From the NCBI RefSeq assembly GCF_031599675.1, contig NZ_CP134223.1, forward strand, positions 5,934,501 through 5,998,500: DNA of 64,000 nucleotides. Reading direction: 5' to 3'. Positions within the stretch are counted from its first letter, which is position 1. Each line of letters begins with the position of its first letter. The translations under genes and the position numbers were made by a program. This document shows, piece after piece, positions 18,819 to 27,410 of this stretch. The notes beneath the pieces were generated by a model. The model ran no database searches and was not told the DNA's origin. It saw nothing but the letters and a program-made list of their open reading frames with translations. Source of the DNA: Paenibacillus pedocola (GTDB taxonomy: Bacteria; Bacillota; Bacilli; Paenibacillales; Paenibacillaceae).

Positions 18819-20051
18819 TCAGGTTCGGTATGCAGCATTAATACGCACATAATCATAAGTGAGGTCGCAGCCCCAGGCTGTAGCTTTACCGCTGCCGTCA
18901 GACAGAGTCACGGTAATCAGCACCGTATCGGTCTTTTGCAAATAGTGAAGAGCCTTCTCTTCATCAAAAGCGACCGGACGCGACTGGCGCAGCACCTCGA
19001 TCCCGCCGAGCGTAATATCCACCTTCTCCGGCGATACCGGAACCCCGGCGCGTCCCACCGCAGCAATAATCCGTCCCCAGTTGGCATCCGCACCAAAAAT
19101 CGCCGATTTCACCAGACTTGAGCCGACCACCGTCTTGGCAATTGCGGCTGCAGCTTCATCATGTACTGCTCCGCTGATCTGGACCTCAATCAGTTTCGTC
19201 GCCCCTTCACCGTCACGGGCAATCGCCTTCGCCAGATGCTGGCACACATGCGTAAATGCAGCGGCAAAAGCATCCCAGTCCGGATGCAGCCGTGTGAGCT
19301 TCTCATTACCGGCCAGCCCGCTGGCCATCGTCACCAGCATATCATTCGTGCTTGTATCTCCATCCACAGTAATCATATTAAAGGTAGTATTGGTAGCCGT
19401 TCGCAGCAGACGAAGCAGGTCTTCTCCCTCAATCACAGCATCCGTTGTCATGAAGCCCAGCATCGTTGCCATATTCGGATGAATCATCCCCGAGCCTTTG
19501 GCTGCTCCGGCAATCGTCACTTCTTCTCCGCCGACGAGCACTTTGACGCAGCATTCTTTTTTCACCAGATCCGTTGTCAAAATCGCCTGGCAGAACTCCT
19601 CTGCGCCCGAAGCACCGCCATCCAGCTTCTCCGGCAGTCCGGCAATTCCGCTGCGTACACGATCCATCTTCAGCAATTCGCCGATCACACCTGTCGAAGC
19701 GACAGCAACATCCTGCTCGTTCACACCTAAGGCGCTGGCAGCGGCAGCACGCATCTCATAAGCATCCGCTTCCCCTTGATCACCCGTACAGGCATTGGCA
19801 TTCCCGCTGTTCACGATTACAGCCTGCAGCGTACCATTCGCCAGACTTTCCCGCGTTACTTTGAGCGGCGCTGCCTGAAATACATTGGTCGTGTACACTG
19901 CTGCAGCCGTTGCCGGAACTTCGCACAGAATGGCCGCCAGGTCGTTGCGCTCGGTTTTTTTGAGGCCGCAGTGCAGCCCTCCGGAGGTGAAGCCCTTTGG
20001 TGCAGTAATGCTTCCGCCTTCTACGACGGTGTATGCTTTGTTCTCGCTCAT
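18819..20051 (-). CDS. argJ: Bifunctional ornithine acetyltransferase / N-acetylglutamate synthase
   Basis: 410 residues. It transfers the acetyl group from N-acetylornithine to glutamate, so the acetyl group is recycled. The self-cleavage site HPNMATMLGF is present, with the nucleophile Thr near 196. The protein is expected to split into alpha and beta chains there. The N terminus (SITAPKGFTSGGLHCGLKK) is typical of the family. AGAGGTTAAACATACA precedes the ATG. It lies 21 bp after argC. The absence of an argA gene in the cluster fits a bifunctional ArgJ. Confidence 0.96.
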   Translation of the reverse strand: MSENKAYTVVEGGSITAPKGFTSGGLHCGLKKTERNDLAAILCEVPATAAAVYTTNVFQAAPLKVTRESLANGTLQAVIVNSGNANACTGDQGEADAYEMRAAAASALGVNEQDVAVASTGVIGELLKMDRVRSGIAGLPEKLDGGASGAEEFCQAILTTDLVKKECCVKVLVGGEEVTIAGAAKGSGMIHPNMATMLGFMTTDAVIEGEDLLRLLRTATNTTFNMITVDGDTSTNDMLVTMASGLAGNEKLTRLHPDWDAFAAAFTHVCQHLAKAIARDGEGATKLIEVQISGAVHDEAAAAIAKTVVGSSLVKSAIFGADANWGRIIAAVGRAGVPVSPEKVDITLGGIEVLRQSRPVAFDEEKALHYLQKTDTVLITVTLSDGSGKATAWGCDLTYDYVRINAAYRT

Positions 20052-20072
20052 TGTATGTTTAACCTCTGACCC

Positions 20073-21128
20073 TTACGGATACACTGGTGTGTAACCAAGG
20101 CCGCGGGTTTCCTCCCATCCCATCATCAAATTCAGGTTCTGAATCGCTTGACCGGCTGCGCCCTTAACGATGTTGTCAATGACGGACACAATGGTTACCC
20201 GACCTGTACGGGCATCTGTGGAGAAGCCGATATCGCAATAGTTCGAGCCGCTGACCTCTTTGGTCGCCGGAAGCACTCCAGTCTCACGGATCCGCACAAA
20301 AGATCTGCCTGCATAATACTTACGGTATAATTCCACAAAATCCTGCTCGCTATAATCCCCGTTCATCCCCGCATACATCGTGCTCATGATCCCCCGGGTC
20401 ATCGGCACCAGATGCGTAGTGAACGTCACGGTTACTTTTTCACCAGAAATATCGGTGAGCACCTGTTCAATCTCCGGAATATGCTGATGCTTGTTAACCT
20501 TATAGGCTTTGAAGTTCTCATTGACCTCGGCAAAATGAACTCCAAGATTCGCTCCCCGGCCTGATCCTGAAACGCCCGACTTTGCATCAATAATAAGGGT
20601 CTCCGGCTTAATCCAGCCTGCTTCAACCGCAGGGATCAGCCCAAGCAGCGTAGCTGTCGGATAACAGCCGGGATTGGAGATGAAATCGGCACCTGCCGCA
20701 CGTTCACCATACACTTCGCATAAGCCGTAGACCGCCTGCTCCAGATAAGCTTCGGGCGGAGCCGTATGTTTATACCATTGTTCATATTCCGCGCCGTCCT
20801 TCAACCGGAAATCACCGGACAGATCGACGACCTTCAGACCTGCTTCCAGCAGCTGCGGCACCAGCTTACCACTAACACCTGACGGCGTTGCTGTGAAAAC
20901 AACATCCGCTCTGCCGGCGATTTCAGCCGGATCTACACCGTCCAGCTTGCGCTCCACGATCCCCGTCAAATGCGGAAACCCGAGTTCGATAGGCTCTCCC
21001 GCGCTTGATGAGGAGATTACGGAGGTAATCTCTATATCCGGATGGTTCTGCAGCAGCCTGATCAGCTCTACGCCCCCATATCCTGTCGATCCAACAATCG
21101 CTGCTCTCAGCTTGCCTCCCACTGTCAT
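20073..21128 (-). CDS. argC: N-acetyl-gamma-glutamyl-phosphate reductase
   Basis: 351 residues. It uses NADPH to reduce N-acetylglutamyl phosphate to the semialdehyde. The Rossmann motif GSTGYGG (13-19) and the active-site Cys in SNPGCYPTA (about 151-159, Cys 155) are intact. It is the first gene of argCJBDF, with a good SigA promoter upstream at 21180-21208. AAAGCGGGG is the nearest purine-rich stretch before the ATG. Confidence 0.96.
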   Translation of the reverse strand: MTVGGKLRAAIVGSTGYGGVELIRLLQNHPDIEITSVISSSSAGEPIELGFPHLTGIVERKLDGVDPAEIAGRADVVFTATPSGVSGKLVPQLLEAGLKVVDLSGDFRLKDGAEYEQWYKHTAPPEAYLEQAVYGLCEVYGERAAGADFISNPGCYPTATLLGLIPAVEAGWIKPETLIIDAKSGVSGSGRGANLGVHFAEVNENFKAYKVNKHQHIPEIEQVLTDISGEKVTVTFTTHLVPMTRGIMSTMYAGMNGDYSEQDFVELYRKYYAGRSFVRIRETGVLPATKEVSGSNYCDIGFSTDARTGRVTIVSVIDNIVKGAAGQAIQNLNLMMGWEETRGLGYTPVYP

Positions 21129-21179
21129 CCCCGCTTTCTGACTATTTCTTCAATGCATACCGTCCTGCAAATATGTATT

Positions 21180-21208
21180 ATTATACGACCGAATTAATAT
21201 AAATACAA
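21180..21208 (-). promoter_or_regulatory. SigA promoter of argCJBDF
   Basis: On the minus strand, TTGTAT (21208-21203) and TATAAT (21185-21180) are separated by exactly 17 bases, about 50 bp before argC. The AT-rich spacer could include an ArgR/AhrC operator, as in other Firmicutes, but I see no clear 18-bp palindrome, so the operator is not claimed. Confidence 0.78.
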
Positions 21209-21247
21209 CACGTTGCGTTAACTTTCTTGAAGAGCCTAATTGTAAAA

Positions 21248-21295
21248 AAAAGAGAAGCGCAAGCCTCTCCTATGGAGATTCTACGCTTCTCTTTT
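21248..21295 (-). terminator. Terminator overlapping the 3' end of the yitT-family gene
   Basis: A perfect 12-bp stem (AAAAGAGAAGCG / CGCTTCTCTTTT) is followed by T on the leftward strand. The upstream arm encodes the last codons (KREA, stop) of the yitT-family gene, so the terminator is partly inside the coding sequence. Confidence 0.88.
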
Positions 21296-22165
21296 AAACC
21301 CTTCACCCAGTACCTCGTGGGCTTCAGTAATAATAACGAACGCACCCGGATCCACGGAACGGACAATTGCTTTTAGCCGGGTAATCTCATTCTGGCCGAC
21401 TACCACCATCAGCACTGTACGGTTGTCACCCGTATAACCGCCTTGCGCATTCAGCTTCGTCAGCCCGCGGTCCAGATCATTCAGAATCGCCTGCGAGATT
21501 TCTTCGGTCTGATCCGAAATAATATATGCCACTTTAGTTACACTAAAGCCCATTTCCAGCGCATTAATTACTCTGCCGGTCACAAACAATCCTATCAGCG
21601 CATACATGGCCTGCTCCATCCCCAGCACAAAGGCCGCCAGTGTGATGACCGTACCATCCAGCAGCACTACTGACAGTGAGAAGCTGAAGCCGGTGATTTT
21701 CTGAATAATCTGCGCCAAAATCGTCAGTCCGCCAGTCGATCCGCGCCCGCGGAACACCAGTCCCAGCCCCAATCCCACAGCAATCCCCCCATAAATGGAG
21801 GCCAGCAGCGGATTGGTCGTCGGAACCGGACCATCCTTGGTCAGATAGATAAAGAGCGGCAGCACAAAGCTGCCCAGCAGGGAGCGCATGCCGTACTGCT
21901 TGCCGAGGAAAATAACACCCAAGATGAACAGCGGAATATTCAGTGCCCACTGGGTAAACGCCGGCTCCGCGCTAAACCAGGCCTCTGCAAGTACGGACAA
22001 GCCGGACACCCCGCCCGATGCGATCCGGTTCGGCAGAAAGAAGAGATTGAATCCCAGTCCCGTAATCAGCGAGCCGATTAGAATTAACGCTACATCCACC
22101 GTATGGCGCAGCGGCCCGTTCAGTGGAATCAGCGGGGGTTTGTTGCGTGAATTAACTTTTTGCAT
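21281..22165 (-). CDS. YitT family membrane protein (DUF161/DUF2179)
   Basis: 294 residues from the preferred ATG. Five or six hydrophobic segments (for example VALILIGSLITGLGFNLFFL and SVVLLDGTVITLAAFVLGM) are followed by a soluble C-terminal domain of about 80 residues with VLMVVVGQNEITRLKAIVRS, the DUF2179 type found after YitT membrane domains. The family's function is unknown. I chose the ATG at 22165 because AAGGAGA lies 8 bases upstream; a longer frame reaches 22219 but has no ribosome site. It is a single gene between the argC promoter and prfB. Confidence 0.88.
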   Translation of the reverse strand: MQKVNSRNKPPLIPLNGPLRHTVDVALILIGSLITGLGFNLFFLPNRIASGGVSGLSVLAEAWFSAEPAFTQWALNIPLFILGVIFLGKQYGMRSLLGSFVLPLFIYLTKDGPVPTTNPLLASIYGGIAVGLGLGLVFRGRGSTGGLTILAQIIQKITGFSFSLSVVLLDGTVITLAAFVLGMEQAMYALIGLFVTGRVINALEMGFSVTKVAYIISDQTEEISQAILNDLDRGLTKLNAQGGYTGDNRTVLMVVVGQNEITRLKAIVRSVDPGAFVIITEAHEVLGEGFKREA

Positions 22166-22217
22166 ATCTAGCTTCTCCTTAAGATGTAATTGGGGCATCA
22201 TGGGGCTAATCCATTTC

Positions 22218-22251
22218 AAAAAAAATCCCTACACCTCCGAAGACGCGTAGG
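22218..22251 (-). terminator. prfB terminator with TTCG tetraloop
   Basis: On the minus strand CCTACGCGTC-TTCG-GAGGTGTAGG folds into a hairpin of about 10 bp with one mismatch, followed by GATTTTTTTT, thirteen bases after the prfB stop. Confidence 0.88.
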
Positions 22252-22263
22252 AATACAGTTTGC

Positions 22264-23377
22264 TTATTCAACTTCAGTCTTAATCTGGCTGCGCAAATAT
22301 CCGTCAATAAACGGATTCAGATCGCCATCCATTACCGCTCCTGTGTTCCCGGTTTCCACGGAAGTACGGTGATCCTTTACCATGCTATAGGGATGGAACA
22401 CATAAGAGCGAATCTGGCTGCCCCAGGCAATGTCAGATTGCTCGCCGCGAATCTCATCCAGCTGCTGCTGCTGTTCCTGTATTTTCTTCTCGTACAGCTT
22501 AGAACGCAGCATTTTCATCGCCTGTTCCCGGTTCTTGATCTGCGAGCGTTCATTCTGGCAGGTTACCACTACGCCTGACGGCAAGTGGGTAATCCGCACC
22601 GCTGAGTCCGTGGTATTAATGTGCTGACCGCCCGCGCCGCTGGCCCGGTATGTATCGATCTTCAGATCCTCTGTACGGATCTCCACATCGACATCATCGG
22701 TAATCTCAGGAACCACATCACACGACACGAATGAGGTATGGCGTCTTCCGGAAGAATCGAACGGCGAGATACGCACCAGCCGGTGTACACCTTTTTCAGC
22801 CTTCAAATAACCGTAAGCGTTGAAGCCCTTGATCAGCAGCGTGACACTCTTGATGCCCGCTTCGTCGCCCGGCAAGTAGTCGAGCACCTCAACCTTGAAG
22901 CCGTTTTTTTCGGCCCAGCGGGTATACATGCGCAGTAGCATTTGTCCCCAGTCCTGGGACTCCGTTCCGCCCGCACCCGGATGCAGCTCCAGAATAGCAT
23001 TTAGCTTGTCATACGGCTGATTAAGCAGCAATTGGAGCTCAAAGTCATCAACTTTGCCGGCTACAGCGCGGATAGTTCCGGCAACCTCTGCCGCTAGCTC
23101 TTCGTCGCCTTCTTCATCTGCTAGCTCTGCCATCATTGCGGCATCATCATACTCCTGCTGCAGCTTCTCAAACTGGTCCACGGAGGATTTCACCGCATTC
23201 ATTTCACCGATGACACCCTGCGCTTTCTCGGGATCATCCCAGAAGCCGGGCGCAGCCATCTTCTCTTCAAAGTTCGCAATCATCTCAAGCTTAAGGTCTA
23301 AGTCAAAGAGACCCCCTAAGGTTGGTTAGTTTCTTGCCTATTTCACGCAGATCCTGCTTTACGTTGGAATCGATCAA
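22264..23377 (-). CDS. prfB: Peptide chain release factor 2 (programmed +1 frameshift)
   Basis: RF2 recognises UGA and UAA stop codons. The visible main frame carries the RF2-specific SPF tripeptide (RISPFDSSGRRH) and the catalytic GGQ (SGAGGQHINTTDSAVR). The 5' part lies in another frame: a short reading IDSNVKQDLREIGKKLTNLR ends at an in-frame TGA at 23305-23303. It is preceded by a Shine-Dalgarno-like AGGGGG and a CTT slip codon, the conserved frameshift site that lets RF2 control its own level. Translation shifts +1 there (T 23305 skipped). I prefer a TTG start at 23377, which has AAAGGTGA at good spacing and gives 370 residues. An ATG at 23398 would add seven residues. Confidence 0.95.
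23303..23320 (-). promoter_or_regulatory. RF2 programmed frameshift site
   Basis: CTTAGGGGGTCTCTTTGAC on the minus strand contains the internal SD-like AGGGGG, the CTT slippery codon and the UGA stop, spaced as in other bacterial prfB genes. When RF2 is scarce, the ribosome stalls at UGA and slips +1 to continue. Confidence 0.93.
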
Positions 23378-23499
23378 TGGGATCACTTCACCTTTCATAA
23401 TAAAATGCTGGGCCGGGCCGCTGGGTTGGAGTTCGTTAACTACTGGTTAATAGAGCGCCGCATGCTGCTTGCTCCTCAATTCTGCACCTGGCGTCTTCC

Positions 23500-23633
23500 G
23501 TAACTGCGGGAATGTTCGGACTTCCGGCCGCTGTTGTCTGCAGATTTCTTTTATTAAACCGCATTGGCGGTTGAAATCCGCAGACAAAGGCGGACGCTGA
23601 CGCTCCTCCAGTTCCAAACTTCCCCTCCGTTAC
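23500..23633. repeat. Solitary full copy of palindromic repeat family A
   Basis: 134 bp bounded by GTAAC and GTTAC. It has the termini GTTCGGACTTCCGGCCGCTG and AAAGGCGGACGCTGACGC, then CCAGTTCCAAAC. The core palindrome is TGTCTGCAGATTTC / GAAATCCGCAGACA with a central AACCGCATTGGCGGTT hairpin. It is closely related to the inner copy at 15078-15213. Confidence 0.85.
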
Positions 23634-23704
23634 TCTAGCCTGTGCTTAAATTTAATATCAAATCCACATGCTCTGCTCGAACTCAGCAGAATATCCCAAA
23701 ACTC

Positions 23705-23756
23705 CAAAAAAAACGGCCGGGCCGCAAACGGGGTGTCCCCCGGGCCCAGCCGCTTT
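23705..23756 (-). terminator. secA terminator
   Basis: On the minus strand, GCGGCTGGGCC and GGCCCGGCCGT form a GC-rich stem (one mismatch) followed by a run of T. It lies about 45 bases after the secA stop. Confidence 0.85.
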
Positions 23757-23800
23757 TTATTGTCATTATAAACCTAAAGAATTAACACAATTCTTATATC

Positions 23801-26308
23801 TTATGCGTTCTGGCCGTGGCAGTTCTTGTACTTCTTGCCGCTGCCGCACGGGCAAGGGTCGTTGCGGCCGATAGCAGCCTCAACATGCACAGGACGTTTC
23901 TCAACCGGCTCAGCGTTGGTGGAGATTTTGTCCTCCTCCACTACCGACTGCCGCTCCTGATTCGTTTCGATGTGCGCCTTCATAATATAAGTAGCGACTT
24001 CTTCCTGAATATTGGCAGTCATGGCGTTGAACATCTCAAAGCCCTCAAACTGATATTCACGCAGCGGATCAGTACCACCGTAAGCGCGAAGGTGAATCCC
24101 TTGACGGAGCTGATCCATTGCGTCAATATGATCCATCCATTTGCTGTCTACGGAACGAAGCACGATAACCTTCTCGAATTCGCGTACCAGCTCAGAGCCG
24201 AGACGCTCTTCGCGTTCGGAATACTTCTGCATCACACGATCGAAAATGTATTCGACGATTTCTTCAACTTCCTTGCCCCAGAGATCGTCACGGGTCAGGG
24301 CACCTTCATCCAGCAGCTTGCTGTTCACATAATCAGCAACCTCTTGAAGCTCCCAGTTTTCCGGAATATCATCACTGCAGTGTGCGCGTACCACACGGTC
24401 AATGACCGGCTGGATCATTTCTGTTACGACATCTTTGATATTATCGGATTCAAGAATTTCACGGCGCTGTTTGTAGATAATCTCGCGCTGCTGATTCATT
24501 ACATCATCATATTGCAGTACGACTTTGCGGATATCAAAGTTATTGCCTTCCACCCGCTTCTGGGCAGATTCAACGGCACGGGTAATCATGCGGCTCTCGA
24601 TCGGCTGATCTTCTTCAAATCCGAGACGGTCCATCATATTGAGAACATTGTCCGCGCCGAAACGCTTCATGAGCTCATCGCCGAGGGACAAATAGAACTG
24701 AGTTGAACCCGGGTCGCCCTGGCGTCCCGCACGTCCGCGCAGCTGGTTATCAATCCGGCGGGATTCATGGCGTTCCGTACCAATGATATGCAGACCGCCG
24801 AGATCTGTTACACCTTCACCCAGCACAATATCGGTACCGCGGCCAGCCATGTTCGTAGCGATTGTTACGGTTCCCGGTTGTCCGGCATGCGATATAATCT
24901 CAGCTTCAGATTCATGATGTTTAGCATTCAGCACTTGGTGTCTTACACCTTTACGCTTCAGCATTTCCGATACGCGTTCGGAATTCTCAATCGATACGGT
25001 ACCAACCAGCACCGGCTGATTTTTCTTGTGGCGTTCAACGATCTCTGCTACCACCGCGTTAAATTTGCCGTTCTCGCTCTTGTAGACCACGTCAGGCATA
25101 TCCACACGCTGGTTCGGCTTGTTCGTAGGAACCTGCAGAACTTCAAGACCGTAGATTTTTTTGAATTCTTCTTCTTCCGTCTTCGCAGTACCTGTCATAC
25201 CGCCAAGCTTGCGGTACATCCGGAAATAGTTCTGGAAGGTGATTGTAGCCAGCGTCATACTCTCGTTCTGTACCTCAATCTCTTCCTTCGCTTCGATCGC
25301 CTGGTGCAGCCCGTCGCTGTAACGGCGTCCAGCCATCAACCGGCCCGTAAATTCATCGACGATGACAACCTCATCACCATTCACTACATAGTCTACATCA
25401 CGGCGCATAATTACATTAGCCTTGAGTGCCTGGACGATATGATGATTAAGTGTCACATGACTATGATCATAAAGGTTCTCAACACCAAAAGCGCGTTCAG
25501 CCGTAGCGACGCCTTTCTCTGTCAAAGCCACCGATTTCACTTTAATATCTACTGTATAGTCCTCTTCAGCAGTCAGCTTCTTCACGAAGCGGTCTGCAGC
25601 ATAATACAGTTCTGTCGATTTCTCGGCTTGTCCGGAAATAATAAGCGGAGTCCGCGCTTCATCGATTAGAATGGAGTCAACTTCATCAATAATACAGAAA
25701 TATAGCGGGCGCTGAACCATTTGCTCCTTATAGAGCACCATGTTGTCACGCAAGTAGTCAAAGCCGAATTCATTGTTGGTGCCGTACGTAATATCGCAGG
25801 CATAGGCTTGTTGTTTATCAGCATGGTCCATGCCGTTCAGGTTCACCCCAACCGTCATGCCCAGGAAGTTATAAATTTGTGCCATTTGCGCACTGTCGCG
25901 CTGTGCCAAATAATCATTTACCGTTACGACATGCACACCCTTACCGAGCAATGCATTCAAGTAGACCGGCAATGTCCCTACCAGTGTCTTACCTTCACCT
26001 GTTTTCATCTCGGAGATCCGGCCTTCATGCAGCGCCATACCTCCAACTAGCTGTACGTCAAAATGCCGCATGCCCAGCGTCCGTTTGGAAGCTTCGCGTA
26101 CGGTTGCAAATGCCTCAGGAAGAATTTCCTCGAGGGTCTCGCCTTTTTCGATCCGGGCACGGAATTCTTCGGTCTTAGCCTTGAGCGCTTCATCCGAGAG
26201 CGCTACGAAGTCCGGCTCCATCGCATTAATTACTTCGACCGTCTTCATCAGACGTTTGACATCGCGTTCATTGGTGTCACCGAATATTTTCTTTACAAGT
26301 CCTAGCAT
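23801..26308 (-). CDS. secA: SecA, preprotein translocase ATPase
   Basis: 835 residues. It is the motor that pushes unfolded secretory proteins through SecYEG. Visible motifs: MKTGEGKTLVGTLP (Walker A, about 100-113), DEVDSILIDEARTPL (Walker B region), the helicase motif GRGTDIVLGEGV, and a C-terminal zinc-binding CPCGSGKKYKNCHG, the SecB/ribosome/lipid-contact tail. The length matches SecA1 of Firmicutes. AAAGGGGTTAACC precedes the ATG. A SigA promoter at 26405-26433 and a terminator after the gene suggest a single-gene unit. Confidence 0.98.
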   Translation of the reverse strand: MLGLVKKIFGDTNERDVKRLMKTVEVINAMEPDFVALSDEALKAKTEEFRARIEKGETLEEILPEAFATVREASKRTLGMRHFDVQLVGGMALHEGRISEMKTGEGKTLVGTLPVYLNALLGKGVHVVTVNDYLAQRDSAQMAQIYNFLGMTVGVNLNGMDHADKQQAYACDITYGTNNEFGFDYLRDNMVLYKEQMVQRPLYFCIIDEVDSILIDEARTPLIISGQAEKSTELYYAADRFVKKLTAEEDYTVDIKVKSVALTEKGVATAERAFGVENLYDHSHVTLNHHIVQALKANVIMRRDVDYVVNGDEVVIVDEFTGRLMAGRRYSDGLHQAIEAKEEIEVQNESMTLATITFQNYFRMYRKLGGMTGTAKTEEEEFKKIYGLEVLQVPTNKPNQRVDMPDVVYKSENGKFNAVVAEIVERHKKNQPVLVGTVSIENSERVSEMLKRKGVRHQVLNAKHHESEAEIISHAGQPGTVTIATNMAGRGTDIVLGEGVTDLGGLHIIGTERHESRRIDNQLRGRAGRQGDPGSTQFYLSLGDELMKRFGADNVLNMMDRLGFEEDQPIESRMITRAVESAQKRVEGNNFDIRKVVLQYDDVMNQQREIIYKQRREILESDNIKDVVTEMIQPVIDRVVRAHCSDDIPENWELQEVADYVNSKLLDEGALTRDDLWGKEVEEIVEYIFDRVMQKYSEREERLGSELVREFEKVIVLRSVDSKWMDHIDAMDQLRQGIHLRAYGGTDPLREYQFEGFEMFNAMTANIQEEVATYIMKAHIETNQERQSVVEEDKISTNAEPVEKRPVHVEAAIGRNDPCPCGSGKKYKNCHGQNA

Positions 26309-26404
26309 GGTTAACCCCTTTCATGCAACACAGATGGTGGAATCGAGCCCATCCTCACTAATATTGAAAGGGCCATATATTATTTCGATTCCGCTGCTTC
26401 ATAA

Positions 26405-26433
26405 ATTGTAACAGTTTGTAAGAGAAGCCGCAA
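26405..26433 (-). promoter_or_regulatory. Probable SigA promoter of secA
   Basis: TTGCGG (26433-26428) and TACAAT (26410-26405) on the minus strand are 17 bases apart. They lie about 97 bp upstream of the secA ATG. Confidence 0.6.
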
Positions 26434-26503
26434 TACGAGTAGCTGTAACCTTATTTGGCAAAATATAAGAAGCTGAGCTTTCTTCCCCTTTATATACGCA
26501 CAA

Positions 26504-26534
26504 GAGCCCTATTCGCTGAAGCGAATAGGGGCTC
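26504..26534 (-). terminator. Hairpin downstream of hpf, possible terminator
   Basis: GAGCCCTATTCGCT and AGCGAATAGGGGCTC form a nearly perfect 14-bp stem 70 bases after the hpf stop. The strand in the hpf direction has no strong T-run, so stopping may be incomplete. Confidence 0.6.
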
Positions 26535-26603
26535 GGTTAATTGTCTTAGTCATACTGAAGCGAAGAAAACATTCCCAGTATCTACGTTTGAGTATTTACA
26601 GGT

Positions 26604-27161
26604 CTAGTTCTGTTCGATCAGGCCGTACTTCCCATCATTCCGTTTGTAAACAACACTTACTTCAGAAGTGTCAATGTTGGAGAATACAAAGAAATTATGT
26701 CCAACCATGTTCATTTGCAGAATCGCTTCCTCGACATCCATAGGCTTCAAGGTGAAGCGCTTGTTCCGCACAACTTCCAAATCATCATAATCCTGTTCCT
26801 CTACAGCAACAGCACTTGGGGATCCTTCCACAAACAGGGTCTTCAGACTGCCTTCCTGGCGGAACTTACGATTGAGTTTGGTCTTATGCTTGCGAATTTG
26901 ACGTTCCAGCTTGTCCACGACAGCATCAATAGAAGCATACATATCGTCGCTGCGATCCTCGGCACGAAGCGTAACACCCGCCAGTGGAATGGTTACTTCC
27001 ACCGTATGAAGGCCACGAACAACGCCAAGCGTCACAAATCCTTCTGAGGTAGGGGGTGCATCGAAATACTTCTCAAGTCTGCTGAGCTTCTTATCAACAT
27101 AGTCTCTCAAAGCGTCGGTCACTTCAATTTGTTGACCTCGAATGCTGAATTGCATGGGCAC
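26604..27161 (-). CDS. hpf: Long-form ribosome hibernation-promoting factor
   Basis: 185 residues, the length of the long HPF form that dimerises 70S ribosomes into inactive 100S particles in stationary phase. The N terminus QFSIRGQQIEVTDALRDYVD is the S30AE domain that binds the 30S decoding site. The C-terminal 55 residues (KRFTLKPMDVEEAILQMNMV...) are the dimerisation domain. AAAGGAGGAGTGCCC precedes the ATG. A SigA-like promoter lies at 27183-27211. A stress-sigma promoter may also exist but is not recognisable here. Confidence 0.95.
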   Translation of the reverse strand: MPMQFSIRGQQIEVTDALRDYVDKKLSRLEKYFDAPPTSEGFVTLGVVRGLHTVEVTIPLAGVTLRAEDRSDDMYASIDAVVDKLERQIRKHKTKLNRKFRQEGSLKTLFVEGSPSAVAVEEQDYDDLEVVRNKRFTLKPMDVEEAILQMNMVGHNFFVFSNIDTSEVSVVYKRNDGKYGLIEQN

Positions 27162-27182
27162 TCCTCCTTTGTTTACGTTCTC

Positions 27183-27211
27183 ATTATACCAAATTGTCAG
27201 GCCTAAGTAAA
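27183..27211 (-). promoter_or_regulatory. Probable SigA promoter of hpf
   Basis: TTTACT (27211-27206), a 17-base spacer and TATAAT (27188-27183) on the minus strand lie just before the hpf ribosome site. Confidence 0.68.
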
Positions 27212-27280
27212 AAGCAATTCATTACAGACTTTACATTTACCTTACATATGTCCAACTTTCTTTTATTTTACAAACAGAAA

Positions 27281-27316
27281 GTCCGGAAAGGGCAATCCTT
27301 TTTCCCTTATCCGGAC
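27281..27316 (-). terminator. Terminator of the SLH-protein gene
   Basis: GTCCGGAAAGGG and CCCTTATCCGGAC form a stem of about 12 bp with one bulge, followed on the leftward strand by TTTCTGTTT. It lies about 95 bases after the stop of the SLH-protein gene. Confidence 0.65.
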
Positions 27317-27410
27317 CTAGTCTGGCTGATAGTATTATTCCTGATACCCTTAAATATAATCAAATCCTGCTTACCGCGTATTCATTCCCTCACAACCGCC
27401 ATTATAATGG

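Larger units (their letters stand above)
23404..23800. other. Gene-free gap between prfB and secA
   Basis: 397 bp containing one full copy of repeat family A (23500-23633) and the secA terminator (23705-23756). No promoter for prfB could be picked out with confidence. prfB may depend on readthrough past the terminator or on a weak promoter in this stretch. Confidence 0.6.
26309..26603. other. secA leader and hpf 3' region
   Basis: 295 bp containing the secA promoter, an untranslated leader of about 90 bases, and an inverted repeat downstream of hpf. No additional gene or riboswitch is recognised. Confidence 0.5.

Noticed and set aside
21180..21208. ArgR/AhrC operator in the argC promoter
   Set aside because: The spacer is AT-rich, but I could not find a convincing pair of ARG-box half-sites.
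23816..24706. Long plus-strand open frames opposite secA
   Set aside because: They are antisense to a fully conserved SecA and have no ribosome site or family motif.
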